From Gammaproteobacteria bacterium UBA5078 (GTDB taxonomy: Bacteria > Pseudomonadota > Gammaproteobacteria > Pseudomonadales > Pseudohongiellaceae), in NCBI GenBank assembly GCA_002416505.1, contig DIAM01000005.1:95162-159161 (forward strand): a stretch of DNA of 64,000 nucleotides, read 5' to 3'. How positions within the stretch are numbered: position 1 is the stretch's first letter; the number at the start of each line of letters is the position of its first letter. The notes under the pieces were generated by a model. The model did not search any database. It had not been told where the DNA came from and was given only the letters and a program-made list of their open reading frames with translations. Positions 1 to 7,530 of the stretch are shown here, piece after piece. The translations under genes and the position numbers were made by a program.

Positions 1-2114
1 CGCTCGCCCATCGCCATGGCCTCGCCACAGTAAGCCTCCAAGGAGGCTGCGGTTACCGCCGCGTCCGCAACAGGCACCTGCCAGGGCCCTACCATCTGGT
101 CGCGACTCACCATGCCGGTGATGGAGCGGTCGCCGATGGTGATCAGGAAACTCTTGCTCGCCACTGCGGGCAGACTCAATACCCGATTAATCGCCTCGGC
201 CAACTCGATCTCCTCGGTGGCCAGCTCCACTGCGGCGCCACTGATAGAGATAGCTTCGCGGTGCATGCGCGGTGGTTTACCGAACAATACGCTCATAGGC
301 AGATCGATCGGTTTATTATTAAAGTGGGAATCGACCAGCTCGATGTGATCCTCTTTCGTGGTCTCACCGACTACTGCGAAAGGACAGCGCTCGCGCGCGC
401 ACAGGCTCTTGAATAGCGCAAGATCCACGGGATTAACGGCGAGCACATAGCGCTCCTGCGCCTCGTTGCACCAGATCTCCAGCGGCGACATCTGCGGCTC
501 AAGATTGATAATATCCCGTAGCGAGAAGCGCCCGCCTCTGCCGCCGTCTTTGACCAGCTCTGGCAACGCATTGGAGAGCCCACCGGCGCCTACGTCATGA
601 ATGAATACGATGGGATTACGCTCGCCCAACTGCCAACACTGATCGATCACTTCCTGACAGCGGCGCTCCATCTCGGGGTTCTCGCGCTGTACCGAGGCGA
701 AATCCAAGTCCGAGCTACTCGCACCCGCCGCCATAGAGGAGGCTGCCCCGCCGCCCAGTCCGATCAACATCGCCGGGCCGCCGAGAACGATGAGCTTGGC
801 GCCTACGGGAATCTCCCCCTTGTCGATATGGGGCTCGCGGATATTACCGAGGCCGCCGGCGATCATGATCGGCTTATGGTAGCCACGCAGCTCATTGCCG
901 TTGCCGCTATCGACACGCTCTTCATAGGTGCGGAAATAGCCACACAGATTAGGACGGCCGAACTCATTGTTAAACGCCGCCGCGCCCACGGGGCCTTCGA
1001 TCATGATGTCCAGAGCCGAGGCGATATGCGCCGGGCGACCGAAGTCCTCTTCCTCCCACGGCTGTGGCAGGCTAGGGATGCGCAGGTTGGAGACACTGAA
1101 TCCGGCGAGGCCGGCCTTCGGCTTAGAGCCACGCCCGGTCGCGCCTTCGTCGCGTATCTCGCCGCCACTGCCCGTGGCAGCGCCTGGAAATGGGGCGATG
1201 GCCGTAGGGTGGTTGTGGGTCTCCACCTTCATCAGAATGTGAATCGGCTCCAGCGTGTAACCGTATTGCTTAGTTTTCGGGTCCGGAAAGAAACGCCCCG
1301 CTATGCTGCCGGTCATCACCGCTGCGTTGTCGCTATAGGCTGAGAGCACATTGGCCGGTGACTTCGCGTGCGTGTTGCGAATCATCCCAAACAGCGAGAG
1401 GTCTTGTTCCTCTCCGTCGAGCGTCCACGTCGCATTGAAGATCTTATGACGACAATGCTCGGAGTTGGCCTGCGCGAACATCATCAACTCGATGTCATTA
1501 GGATTGCGATTGAGGTGATTGAAGCTCTCGTAGAGATATTCGATCTCGTCCTGGGCGAGCGCGAGGCCCAAGCTCTTATTCGCCTCCGACAAGGCGATCT
1601 CGCCGCGACCCAAGATATCGACGACCTGTAACGGCCGCGGTTGCGCACGCTCGAACAGGCTCAGTGCGGCGTCGAAGTCAGGCAATACGGCTTGCGTCAT
1701 GCGGTCATGTAGGAGTGTGTCGAGTATGGCGATCTGCGTCATATCGAGTCGCTGCTTAGACTCGATTCGGTAGGCAATACCGCGCTCGATGCGCTGCACC
1801 TTCGTGAGGCCGCAGTTATGCATGATGTCGGTGGCCTTACTAGACCAAGGAGATATAGTCCCTGGGCGGGGCACCACGACACGCAGCTGAGCATCTAGTG
1901 CGCTAGTGTCGATACTCGACTGACTTGCCGAGCCGTAGTCGAGCAAGGCATTGATAAGATCCAACTCCTCCGGCTCGAGTGCTTCGTCGCAATCGGCGAA
2001 ATGGATGAAGCGCGCATTAAGGGCATCCACCGCGGGTAAGCGAGACTGGATAGTGGCGAGGAGTTTGGCATTTTTAAAGGCAGAGAGTGCCGATACACCG
2101 GGCAAAACTAGCAT
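1..2114 (-). CDS. purL: Phosphoribosylformylglycinamidine synthase, 5' part (runs off left edge)
   Basis: Large FGAM synthase of purine biosynthesis: FGAR + glutamine + ATP to FGAM. I translated the minus strand from the ATG at 2112-2114. It gives an N-terminal VSALSAFKNAKL segment and then RPGTISPWSSKATDI and HNCGLTKVQRIERG, both diagnostic of PurL. At the left edge the frame still reads DQMVGPWQVPVADAAV and YCGEAMAMGER, typical of the synthetase core. About 704 codons of an expected ~1300 are present. The C-terminal glutamine amidotransferase domain lies outside the window. The frame appears open throughout. Long plus-strand frames over this gene are antisense shadows. It lies in the conserved gammaproteobacterial neighbourhood of tadA and guaAB. 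Confidence 0.96.
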   Translation of the reverse strand, partial: MLVLPGVSALSAFKNAKLLATIQSRLPAVDALNARFIHFADCDEALEPEELDLINALLDYGSASQSSIDTSALDAQLRVVVPRPGTISPWSSKATDIMHNCGLTKVQRIERGIAYRIESKQRLDMTQIAILDTLLHDRMTQAVLPDFDAALSLFERAQPRPLQVVDILGRGEIALSEANKSLGLALAQDEIEYLYESFNHLNRNPNDIELMMFAQANSEHCRHKIFNATWTLDGEEQDLSLFGMIRNTHAKSPANVLSAYSDNAAVMTGSIAGRFFPDPKTKQYGYTLEPIHILMKVETHNHPTAIAPFPGAATGSGGEIRDEGATGRGSKPKAGLAGFSVSNLRIPSLPQPWEEEDFGRPAHIASALDIMIEGPVGAAAFNNEFGRPNLCGYFRTYEERVDSGNGNELRGYHKPIMIAGGLGNIREPHIDKGEIPVGAKLIVLGGPAMLIGLGGGAASSMAAGASSSDLDFASVQRENPEMERRCQEVIDQCWQLGERNPIVFIHDVGAGGLSNALPELVKDGGRGGRFSLRDIINLEPQMSPLEIWCNEAQERYVLAVNPVDLALFKSLCARERCPFAVVGETTKEDHIELVDSHFNNKPIDLPMSVLFGKPPRMHREAISISGAAVELATEEIELAEAINRVLSLPAVASKSFLITIGDRSITGMVSRDQMVGPWQVPVADAAVTAASLEAYCGEAMAMGE

Positions 2115-2216
2115 GGTAAGCAAGGGCCTTGAGTAGGGTTAAGTGCGAGTTCTTAAGGCTGGCAATGATACTTGAATCGAGGTGAAAAAGTCAGGCCTAA
2201 TTTAGCCTAGGATAGC

Positions 2217-2738
2217 TTAAGGGGCCGCCTGAAAGCGGCCTTGCGCACGGCTAAGAACGATACGCCCGTCACTATCTTCGATCCAAAAATCGACATAGTC
2301 GAGGGAGGTAATATCACCCGGACTACCGCTAAGCTTGGGTGCGGCCTTCACTTCGTAGATTTTGCCGGGCTCGGCATTGAATTTTAGGGTGCGGCTCACC
2401 GTGTCCCGAGAAGAGGCGTAGTTGGCAATCGCAGGGGCGAGTCCCTTGCGAGCGCCCATGTCCCAGTAATAGTAGACCTCGACTTCGCGCTCGCCGGGGC
2501 TCATCAAGACCTCGTCCCACGCGCGGGAATTCTCGATCACGTGTCCATCGACGCTCTGAAAGCGTACCGCGTCAATATAGCTATTGAGCCAGTCCTTGCG
2601 ATAGAAATAGTCGCCACGCACCAGGGCCAGCTCGGAAACAGGCCGTTCGTCACCATCATAGGCGCGGTATGGCATCTCGATCACTACGCAGGAGGCCAGC
2701 AAAACCGCAGCGGCAATAATCGCTAAGGCTCGGCCCAT
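2217..2738 (-). CDS. Predicted lipoprotein of unknown function
   Basis: The start at 2738 is chosen because MGRALAIIAAAVLLASC is a compact type II signal peptide with a lipobox (L-A-S-C). An in-frame ATG at 2795 would add 19 residues before it; neither start has a strong ribosome site. The mature protein is about 155 residues with many acidic and aromatic positions and no domain I recognise. Motifs such as YFYRKDWLNSYIDAVRF and a C-terminal DYVDFWIEDSDGRIV suggest a beta-rich periplasmic protein anchored in the envelope. It lies between purL and tadA on the same strand. Function is unknown. Confidence 0.75.
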   Translation of the reverse strand: MGRALAIIAAAVLLASCVVIEMPYRAYDGDERPVSELALVRGDYFYRKDWLNSYIDAVRFQSVDGHVIENSRAWDEVLMSPGEREVEVYYYWDMGARKGLAPAIANYASSRDTVSRTLKFNAEPGKIYEVKAAPKLSGSPGDITSLDYVDFWIEDSDGRIVLSRAQGRFQAAP

Positions 2739-2929
2739 GATGCGCCCGCGAATTGACGCTGGGTAGGATAGGGTTTTTATGAGTTCGTCCCGCATCGATT
2801 ATCTTTCTAATGGCAGCCAAACGGGTGATTTTGAAAAGGATTTAAACACGAGGGCAAGCGCTTTCGTGTATCTCGCAACGGTACTTCCATTGCAAGCGAA
2901 ACTCAACCTTTAGTTCAGCGCAAAGCCTT

Positions 2930-3391
2930 CTATCGGCGGCCTTTGAAGAAGTCGCGCATCAATTGCGAGCAGCGCGGGGCGAGGATGCCCCCGAGGTATT
3001 GCAGACGGTGATTGAATCCGCCCTCATCTAAGAGGCGTCGACCACTTTCAACGGCGCCGAAGCGCGGCTCTGCGGCGCCATAGATCACGCGCTCGATACG
3101 AGCATGCACCATCGCTCCAACACACATCGTACAGGGCTCGATAGTGACGTAGAGCTGACAGCCGGGGAGTCGGTAATTGGCAACTCGCGCGGCGGCATCG
3201 CGCAGCGCCATTACTTCGGCATGCGCACTAGGATCGTGACTACGAATGGGTTGATTGAAACCGGAACCGAGCAGTTCACCCGCTGCGGAGACTACGATGG
3301 CGCCGACGGGCACCTCGCCCAGCGCTGCGGCCTGTTCGGCCAAGGCGATAGCCTGCTCCATCCAGTACTCATGGGTTTGTGTGCCGGACAT
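2930..3391 (-). CDS. tadA: tRNA adenosine(34) deaminase
   Basis: Converts A34 to inosine in the wobble position of tRNA-Arg(ACG). The 153-residue protein has the cytidine/deoxycytidylate deaminase zinc site: HAEVMAL (His and catalytic Glu) near residue 57 and PCTMC near residue 87. The N-terminal EYWMEQAIALAEQAA and the C-terminal RCSQLMRDFFKGRR are typical of TadA. Length is as expected. TadA normally sits next to mltF and purL in gammaproteobacteria; here purL is near but mltF is not present. Confidence 0.96.
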   Translation of the reverse strand: MSGTQTHEYWMEQAIALAEQAAALGEVPVGAIVVSAAGELLGSGFNQPIRSHDPSAHAEVMALRDAAARVANYRLPGCQLYVTIEPCTMCVGAMVHARIERVIYGAAEPRFGAVESGRRLLDEGGFNHRLQYLGGILAPRCSQLMRDFFKGRR

Positions 3392-3409
3392 GCGCGAGCT
3401 CGAGGGTTT

Positions 3410-3426
3410 GGCGGGGTAGCCCCGCC
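3410..3426 (-). terminator. GC-rich hairpin between the LysM gene and tadA
   Basis: A perfect 7-bp inverted repeat (ggcgggg / ccccgcc) with a 3-nt loop lies between the start of tadA (3391) and the stop of the upstream LysM gene (3442). No T-run follows on the minus strand, so it may be a 3'-end stabilising hairpin or a weak terminator rather than a classical intrinsic terminator. Confidence 0.35.
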
Positions 3427-3441
3427 GCTATAGGTCAAATC

Positions 3442-4362
3442 TTACAGGGAATTACGATTGCTAGTGACTTTCAATACCTGACCGATCTGCAGGGCGTCGC
3501 CCGCTAGGTCATTGTCTTTGCTGATCGCATCTACCGTTGTGCCATAGCGCTTGGCCAGGCGCCACAGCGTGTCACCACGACGCACGCGATGGGTCAGCTC
3601 GGCGTAGGAAGCCACTTCGTTTACACGAGAGGTATTGATCGGCTTGCTTGCCGCAGCTGGTATCTGGAGTTTCTGACCGGCGATGATCATATCGTTGCGC
3701 AGGCCATTACTAGCCTTCAAATGGGCAACCGATACACCAGTGATGGTGGAGATGCGGGAGAGAGAATCGCCGCGACGCACGACGTATTCGTGGTCGCTGG
3801 TGGTGCTATTGTCGGCTAATGCATGGACGACTTCAGGGAAAACCGCCACATGGTAATGCGGGGGGTTACGCTCACGAGTGACATCTAATACGTCTGCCAG
3901 TTCCATAGAAAGCAAGGTGCGTTCTAGCCAGGAGCGGCATTTGCCCAGCGGGGGAATGCGCAGATCAACGGCCATGCCGGTAGGATGTACCGAATCGCTA
4001 GCAGCATTATTTGGTTGTTTGTCGATGGGACGGGTAAGGCTCGTGACGGTAAGCTTCTCGCCGCAATTGGCGAAGTATTGCGAGCTGATCTGCTCGATGA
4101 AATTCTTTACTGGGGGCCTAGCGTAGGGGAAGGAGACATCATGCAATTCGAAATGGCGGTTGGCACTGACCCGGACCAGATCGCCGGTGCTTACGTATTC
4201 GTTAACGAAGGAGGCAGTCTTCGCGAACCCGTAGCCATTCTGTAAGGCGACTTGATACTGACGCTCCATCGAATTTCGAGAGCCTTTCAGTGTCTGCGCC
4301 TGAGTAAGGCCCGTGGCGAGGGAAATAGTGAACGTCAGAACGATGAGGGCGATTTTGGGCAT
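3442..4362 (-). CDS. DUF5715/M15-like domain protein with two LysM repeats
   Basis: Secreted cell-wall protein. The start at 4362 is chosen because AGGA lies 8 nt upstream; the ATG at 4371 overlaps that ribosome site. A signal peptide ends near ATGLTQAQ. The middle domain carries HPTGMAVDLR and PHYHVAVFP, the H-x(6)-D and H-x-H metal-ligand pattern of VanY/MepA-type (M15) peptidases, as in the DUF5715 family. Two C-terminal LysM repeats follow (YVVRRGDSLSRISTITG and HRVRRGDTLWRLAKRYG), which bind peptidoglycan. I infer a murein endopeptidase or carboxypeptidase. It occupies the place where mltF, a lytic transglycosylase, often lies. Confidence 0.8.
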   Translation of the reverse strand: MPKIALIVLTFTISLATGLTQAQTLKGSRNSMERQYQVALQNGYGFAKTASFVNEYVSTGDLVRVSANRHFELHDVSFPYARPPVKNFIEQISSQYFANCGEKLTVTSLTRPIDKQPNNAASDSVHPTGMAVDLRIPPLGKCRSWLERTLLSMELADVLDVTRERNPPHYHVAVFPEVVHALADNSTTSDHEYVVRRGDSLSRISTITGVSVAHLKASNGLRNDMIIAGQKLQIPAAASKPINTSRVNEVASYAELTHRVRRGDTLWRLAKRYGTTVDAISKDNDLAGDALQIGQVLKVTSNRNSL

Positions 4363-4643
4363 GTCGGCCATCCTACAAGATACGGTATTTTTGTTGTCTG
4401 ACCTGAATGCAGCGGATTAATTGCGGTGCGAATCCGACCCTGTGCAGACAGAACGAAATGTAGCGTGGCCCCGATTCTATTGATTTGAATAGAATCTTGT
4501 CAAGGATTCTTACTTATCTTCTTGTTTTTTTTGTAAATCTCGACATAGTCAATGGCGCTGACCCGAGACAAATGGGCGGTCTCAGCGGATAAAACCGAGA
4601 ACCGTCCCGCTTGCCACAAGTCTACTATTTAGCGCTATGGCCC

Positions 4644-5297
4644 CTATTTCGGGGCTTTGGCGTAGCGCAGATAAGGTAATTTGATGTCGAGTTCGCCGAA
4701 CTTGGCCTTGGCCGCCTCATCGTTCAAACTCAGTGCGACAATGACATCCGTGCCGGGCACCCAGTTGGCCGGGGTCGCGATTGGCGCACCGTCGGTCACC
4801 TGTATCGCGTCTAGGGCGCGCAGTATCTCCGCGAAGTTACGGCCAACGGACATGGGATAGGAGATCATCAAGCGCACCTTCTTGTCTGGACCGATAATGA
4901 ACACCGTGCGGACCGTGGCACTATGCGCCGGCGTGCGGCCATCGGGCAGATAGGCATCGGCGGGCAACATGTCGTAGAGCTTGGCAACCTGCAAGGACGT
5001 GTCGTCTATTATGGGAAAGTTCGCGGGCGCGCCGGCGAAGGCCTCAATGTCGCGCTTCCACTTCTTATGCTCCTCTACGCTGTCCACAGAGACGCCCATC
5101 ACCTTGGTGTTGCGCTTCTCGAACTCCCCAGCCAGCTGTGCGACGGCGCCGAACTCGGTCGTGCAAACCGGTGTAAAGTCTTTCGGGTGAGAGAATAGAA
5201 TGGCGTAACCGTCTCCAACCCAGTCGTGCAGGGTAATCTGCCCTGCCGTTGAGTCAGTGGTGAAATTCGGCGCTATATCATTGATTCTGAGTGACAT
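4644..5297 (-). CDS. 1-Cys peroxiredoxin (Prx6 type)
   Basis: Reduces peroxides through a single peroxidatic cysteine. The 217-residue length is usual for the Prx6 subfamily. The motif HPKDFTPVCTTEFG (residues about 37-50) contains the catalytic Cys with its Thr/Pro environment. The extended C-terminal domain (PANWVPGTDVIVALS) is characteristic of the 1-Cys class. The ribosome site AGGAGTAGGA directly precedes the ATG. It is a monocistronic minus-strand gene; the 270 bp on its 3' side carry no gene I can see. Confidence 0.92.
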   Translation of the reverse strand: MSLRINDIAPNFTTDSTAGQITLHDWVGDGYAILFSHPKDFTPVCTTEFGAVAQLAGEFEKRNTKVMGVSVDSVEEHKKWKRDIEAFAGAPANFPIIDDTSLQVAKLYDMLPADAYLPDGRTPAHSATVRTVFIIGPDKKVRLMISYPMSVGRNFAEILRALDAIQVTDGAPIATPANWVPGTDVIVALSLNDEAAKAKFGELDIKLPYLRYAKAPK

Positions 5298-5487
5298 CGT
5301 CCTACTCCTAGCTTTTTGGCGGATGGAAAGCCATGAGTTTACAACAAATACATGATTGGAGCAGTTAGGGGGAAGTAAATTTCAGCGCTAAAAGGGGGAG
5401 TCCGGATAACTTCGCCAGAGAGACCGGATATCTAGACTGGGAGTATTCCTAAATTGGCTAGACGTTTGGGCAAGAGCAGGAGACAAC

Positions 5488-7530
5488 TCAAGCCTGAGTG
5501 CTAGCAACGCAATAGTCGAGCTTGCACTCGACCACCGTGCCGCCCCCGGCAGCATCGGAAATGGTGAGGACGGCGCCTATCGTCGCCGCGCGATATGGCA
5601 TGATGCGCAGGCCTAAGCCATGCTCGCCAGTCTCGGCCTGCTTAAAACCGCAACCATTGTCGACTACGCGCAGGGAAATACTCTGTCCCTGTCGGCTTAA
5701 GAGGATCGTAACGCGATCAGCCCCTGAGTGATTGGCGGCATTGAGGGCAGCCTCTTGGGCGATATGGTAGAGCTGATCCACCATATAATGATCCTCGATA
5801 TCGATAGCCTCGAGGCACTCGAACTCACAAAGAAGGTTCTTCTCCATGCTGATCTGGCTCGCCAGACTCTCTAAGGCACTCACCAAGCCGCTAGCGCCGA
5901 CTTGCACCGGAATCAGGCCTCTGCCCAATAATCGGATGAGCCTGTTTTCCTCCTTGAGCCTTTCACTGAGTCCTTTAGCCGCCACTGCCAGGGGAGAACC
6001 TTGCCGATCGAGGTCCGTAGCTAGCCCCCTGGCCATGAGGCTGAGACCCGCCAGCGCCTGTTGCGGACCATCGTGTAGGGCTTGCCCCACGCTCCACTGC
6101 ACCCTGCCGGCGGCAAGCAATATTTCCCTCTGCAGTTGTTGCATCGCGCTAATATCCCTAATAACGCCGGTATAGAGGCCTAGATGATCGACGGCGCTAA
6201 CAGATAGGACAATTGGGAAGGTATGGCCATCCCGATGCAGGGCCCGCAACTCCCGACTTTTCCCGATGACATGAGCCGCGCCCGTTTCAAGAAAGCGATG
6301 TATAAAACCGTCATGCTTCTGTCCGTTAGATTCGGGCATCAGTAGATTAATGTTGCAGCCTAGCACCTGCGCCGGGGTATAACCGAAGGTCCGCTCGAGC
6401 GCCGCGTTACAGTCCTGGATAATACCTTCATTGTCGATCGTTATAATCGTATCTAAGACCGCATCCTGAATCGCCTGCACACGCTCTTTTCTTTCCTGCA
6501 ATGCGAGCTCATAGCGCTTGCGAGAAGTGGTATCCCGCAGCAGCACGACGAAATGTACACTCTCGCCGTTGGAAGACTTAAGTGGCGAGACGGAGAGCTC
6601 AATTTCGCCTCTCTCACCATCCTTTTTCGTATAATCCAGCACGCCCCGATACACGCCAAAGGCGGCGATTTGATCCGCTATCTGTGCCAGTGCCGAGGCG
6701 TCAATCGACTTCTCTAACAAGTCTTCCGGCTTTTCTTTGCATATTTCCTCGAGCGTGTAGCCAAGGTGTTTACACATGGCATCGTTGGCGAAGACAACCT
6801 GGGACTCAGGCCAAGCATTCCTATTGCTAGTAATCATTACGCCTTCGTTGAGATTGGCCAAGGCACTCGCCATCAAGCGAATCTCCTCAACCTGAGAGTC
6901 GACCCTGCGCTCCAAGTCTGCATTCAATACAAGCAGCGACTCCCTCAAATTCTTCAAATCCGTGGTGTCGCTAAACGCTATATGACACTGAGTTGGAGAT
7001 TGAGATTGAGATTGAGAGGAGAGTGAACGATTGAAAATGGTACTCTCCAATCGTACCGTCGCCGCTCTTCCATCCGGGCGCAGCAGCTCCAGTTCGATCA
7101 CATGCTTTGCCGAAATAGCGAAAACTTTCTGCCAGTACAAATACGCTGCGTCTTGGCTCGAGGGTGCGAGAAAATCAGAGAATTTCGAGCGCAGCAGACG
7201 ATCGCGCCCAACGCCCAGTATTGACGCCGCGGCAAAATTGGCCTCGATGACTAAGCCGCTGCTATCCAGAGTGAGATACCCGACGGGGGCATAGTCATAC
7301 AGATCTGCGAAACGGTCGCGTGACAGAGACAATTCCAATTGTGCCTCGCGCAGCTGCTCGTTCTGTAGTACTAACTCGACCTGGTGAACCTGAAACTCAT
7401 AGAGCAGCTGTTTTATCTGCGTTGATGTCATTCTGCTGACATCTGTCGACACAGTGCTCACCATCCTCTTGGCACGTTGGCGCATGCCCGCCCCGGAGTG
7501 GTCTATTTCGCTCGACTCCCTATCGGACAT
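5488..7530 (-). CDS. Multi-PAS sensor histidine kinase, HisKA_3/NarX type
   Basis: Cytoplasmic sensor kinase of 680 residues with no membrane segment. The order is an N-terminal coiled region (YEFQVHQVELVLQNEQLREA), a PAS (about 75-180), a second PAS (about 215-330), a third PAS (about 345-465), then a dimerisation box ALHDGPQQALAGL with the phospho-accepting His, and an HATPase domain (DNGCGF, HGLGLRIMPYRA). The start overlaps the upstream CheB-CheR gene by one base (TAATG), implying translational coupling. The likely partner is the NarL-type regulator at 10659-11381. A hexanucleotide repeat encodes an SQSQSQS stretch near residue 175. The stimulus cannot be read from the sequence. Confidence 0.88.
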   Translation of the reverse strand: MSDRESSEIDHSGAGMRQRAKRMVSTVSTDVSRMTSTQIKQLLYEFQVHQVELVLQNEQLREAQLELSLSRDRFADLYDYAPVGYLTLDSSGLVIEANFAAASILGVGRDRLLRSKFSDFLAPSSQDAAYLYWQKVFAISAKHVIELELLRPDGRAATVRLESTIFNRSLSSQSQSQSPTQCHIAFSDTTDLKNLRESLLVLNADLERRVDSQVEEIRLMASALANLNEGVMITSNRNAWPESQVVFANDAMCKHLGYTLEEICKEKPEDLLEKSIDASALAQIADQIAAFGVYRGVLDYTKKDGERGEIELSVSPLKSSNGESVHFVVLLRDTTSRKRYELALQERKERVQAIQDAVLDTIITIDNEGIIQDCNAALERTFGYTPAQVLGCNINLLMPESNGQKHDGFIHRFLETGAAHVIGKSRELRALHRDGHTFPIVLSVSAVDHLGLYTGVIRDISAMQQLQREILLAAGRVQWSVGQALHDGPQQALAGLSLMARGLATDLDRQGSPLAVAAKGLSERLKEENRLIRLLGRGLIPVQVGASGLVSALESLASQISMEKNLLCEFECLEAIDIEDHYMVDQLYHIAQEAALNAANHSGADRVTILLSRQGQSISLRVVDNGCGFKQAETGEHGLGLRIMPYRAATIGAVLTISDAAGGGTVVECKLDYCVASTQA
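6996..7017. repeat. In-frame hexanucleotide tandem repeat (gagatt, 3.7 units)
   Basis: Three and two-thirds copies of gagatt lie inside the histidine-kinase gene. Read on the minus strand they encode alternating Ser-Gln between two PAS domains. Unit length is a multiple of three, so slippage would change linker length without shifting the frame. Confidence 0.7.

Noticed and set aside
597..1343. Long plus-strand open frame opposite purL
   Set aside because: Antisense shadow of a well-supported PurL frame; no recognisable product and no ribosome site.
2138..2157. Two TTAAG half-sites upstream of purL as a possible PmrA-like box
   Set aside because: Hexamers are 8 bp apart rather than 5, so the half-sites are not on the same helical face.
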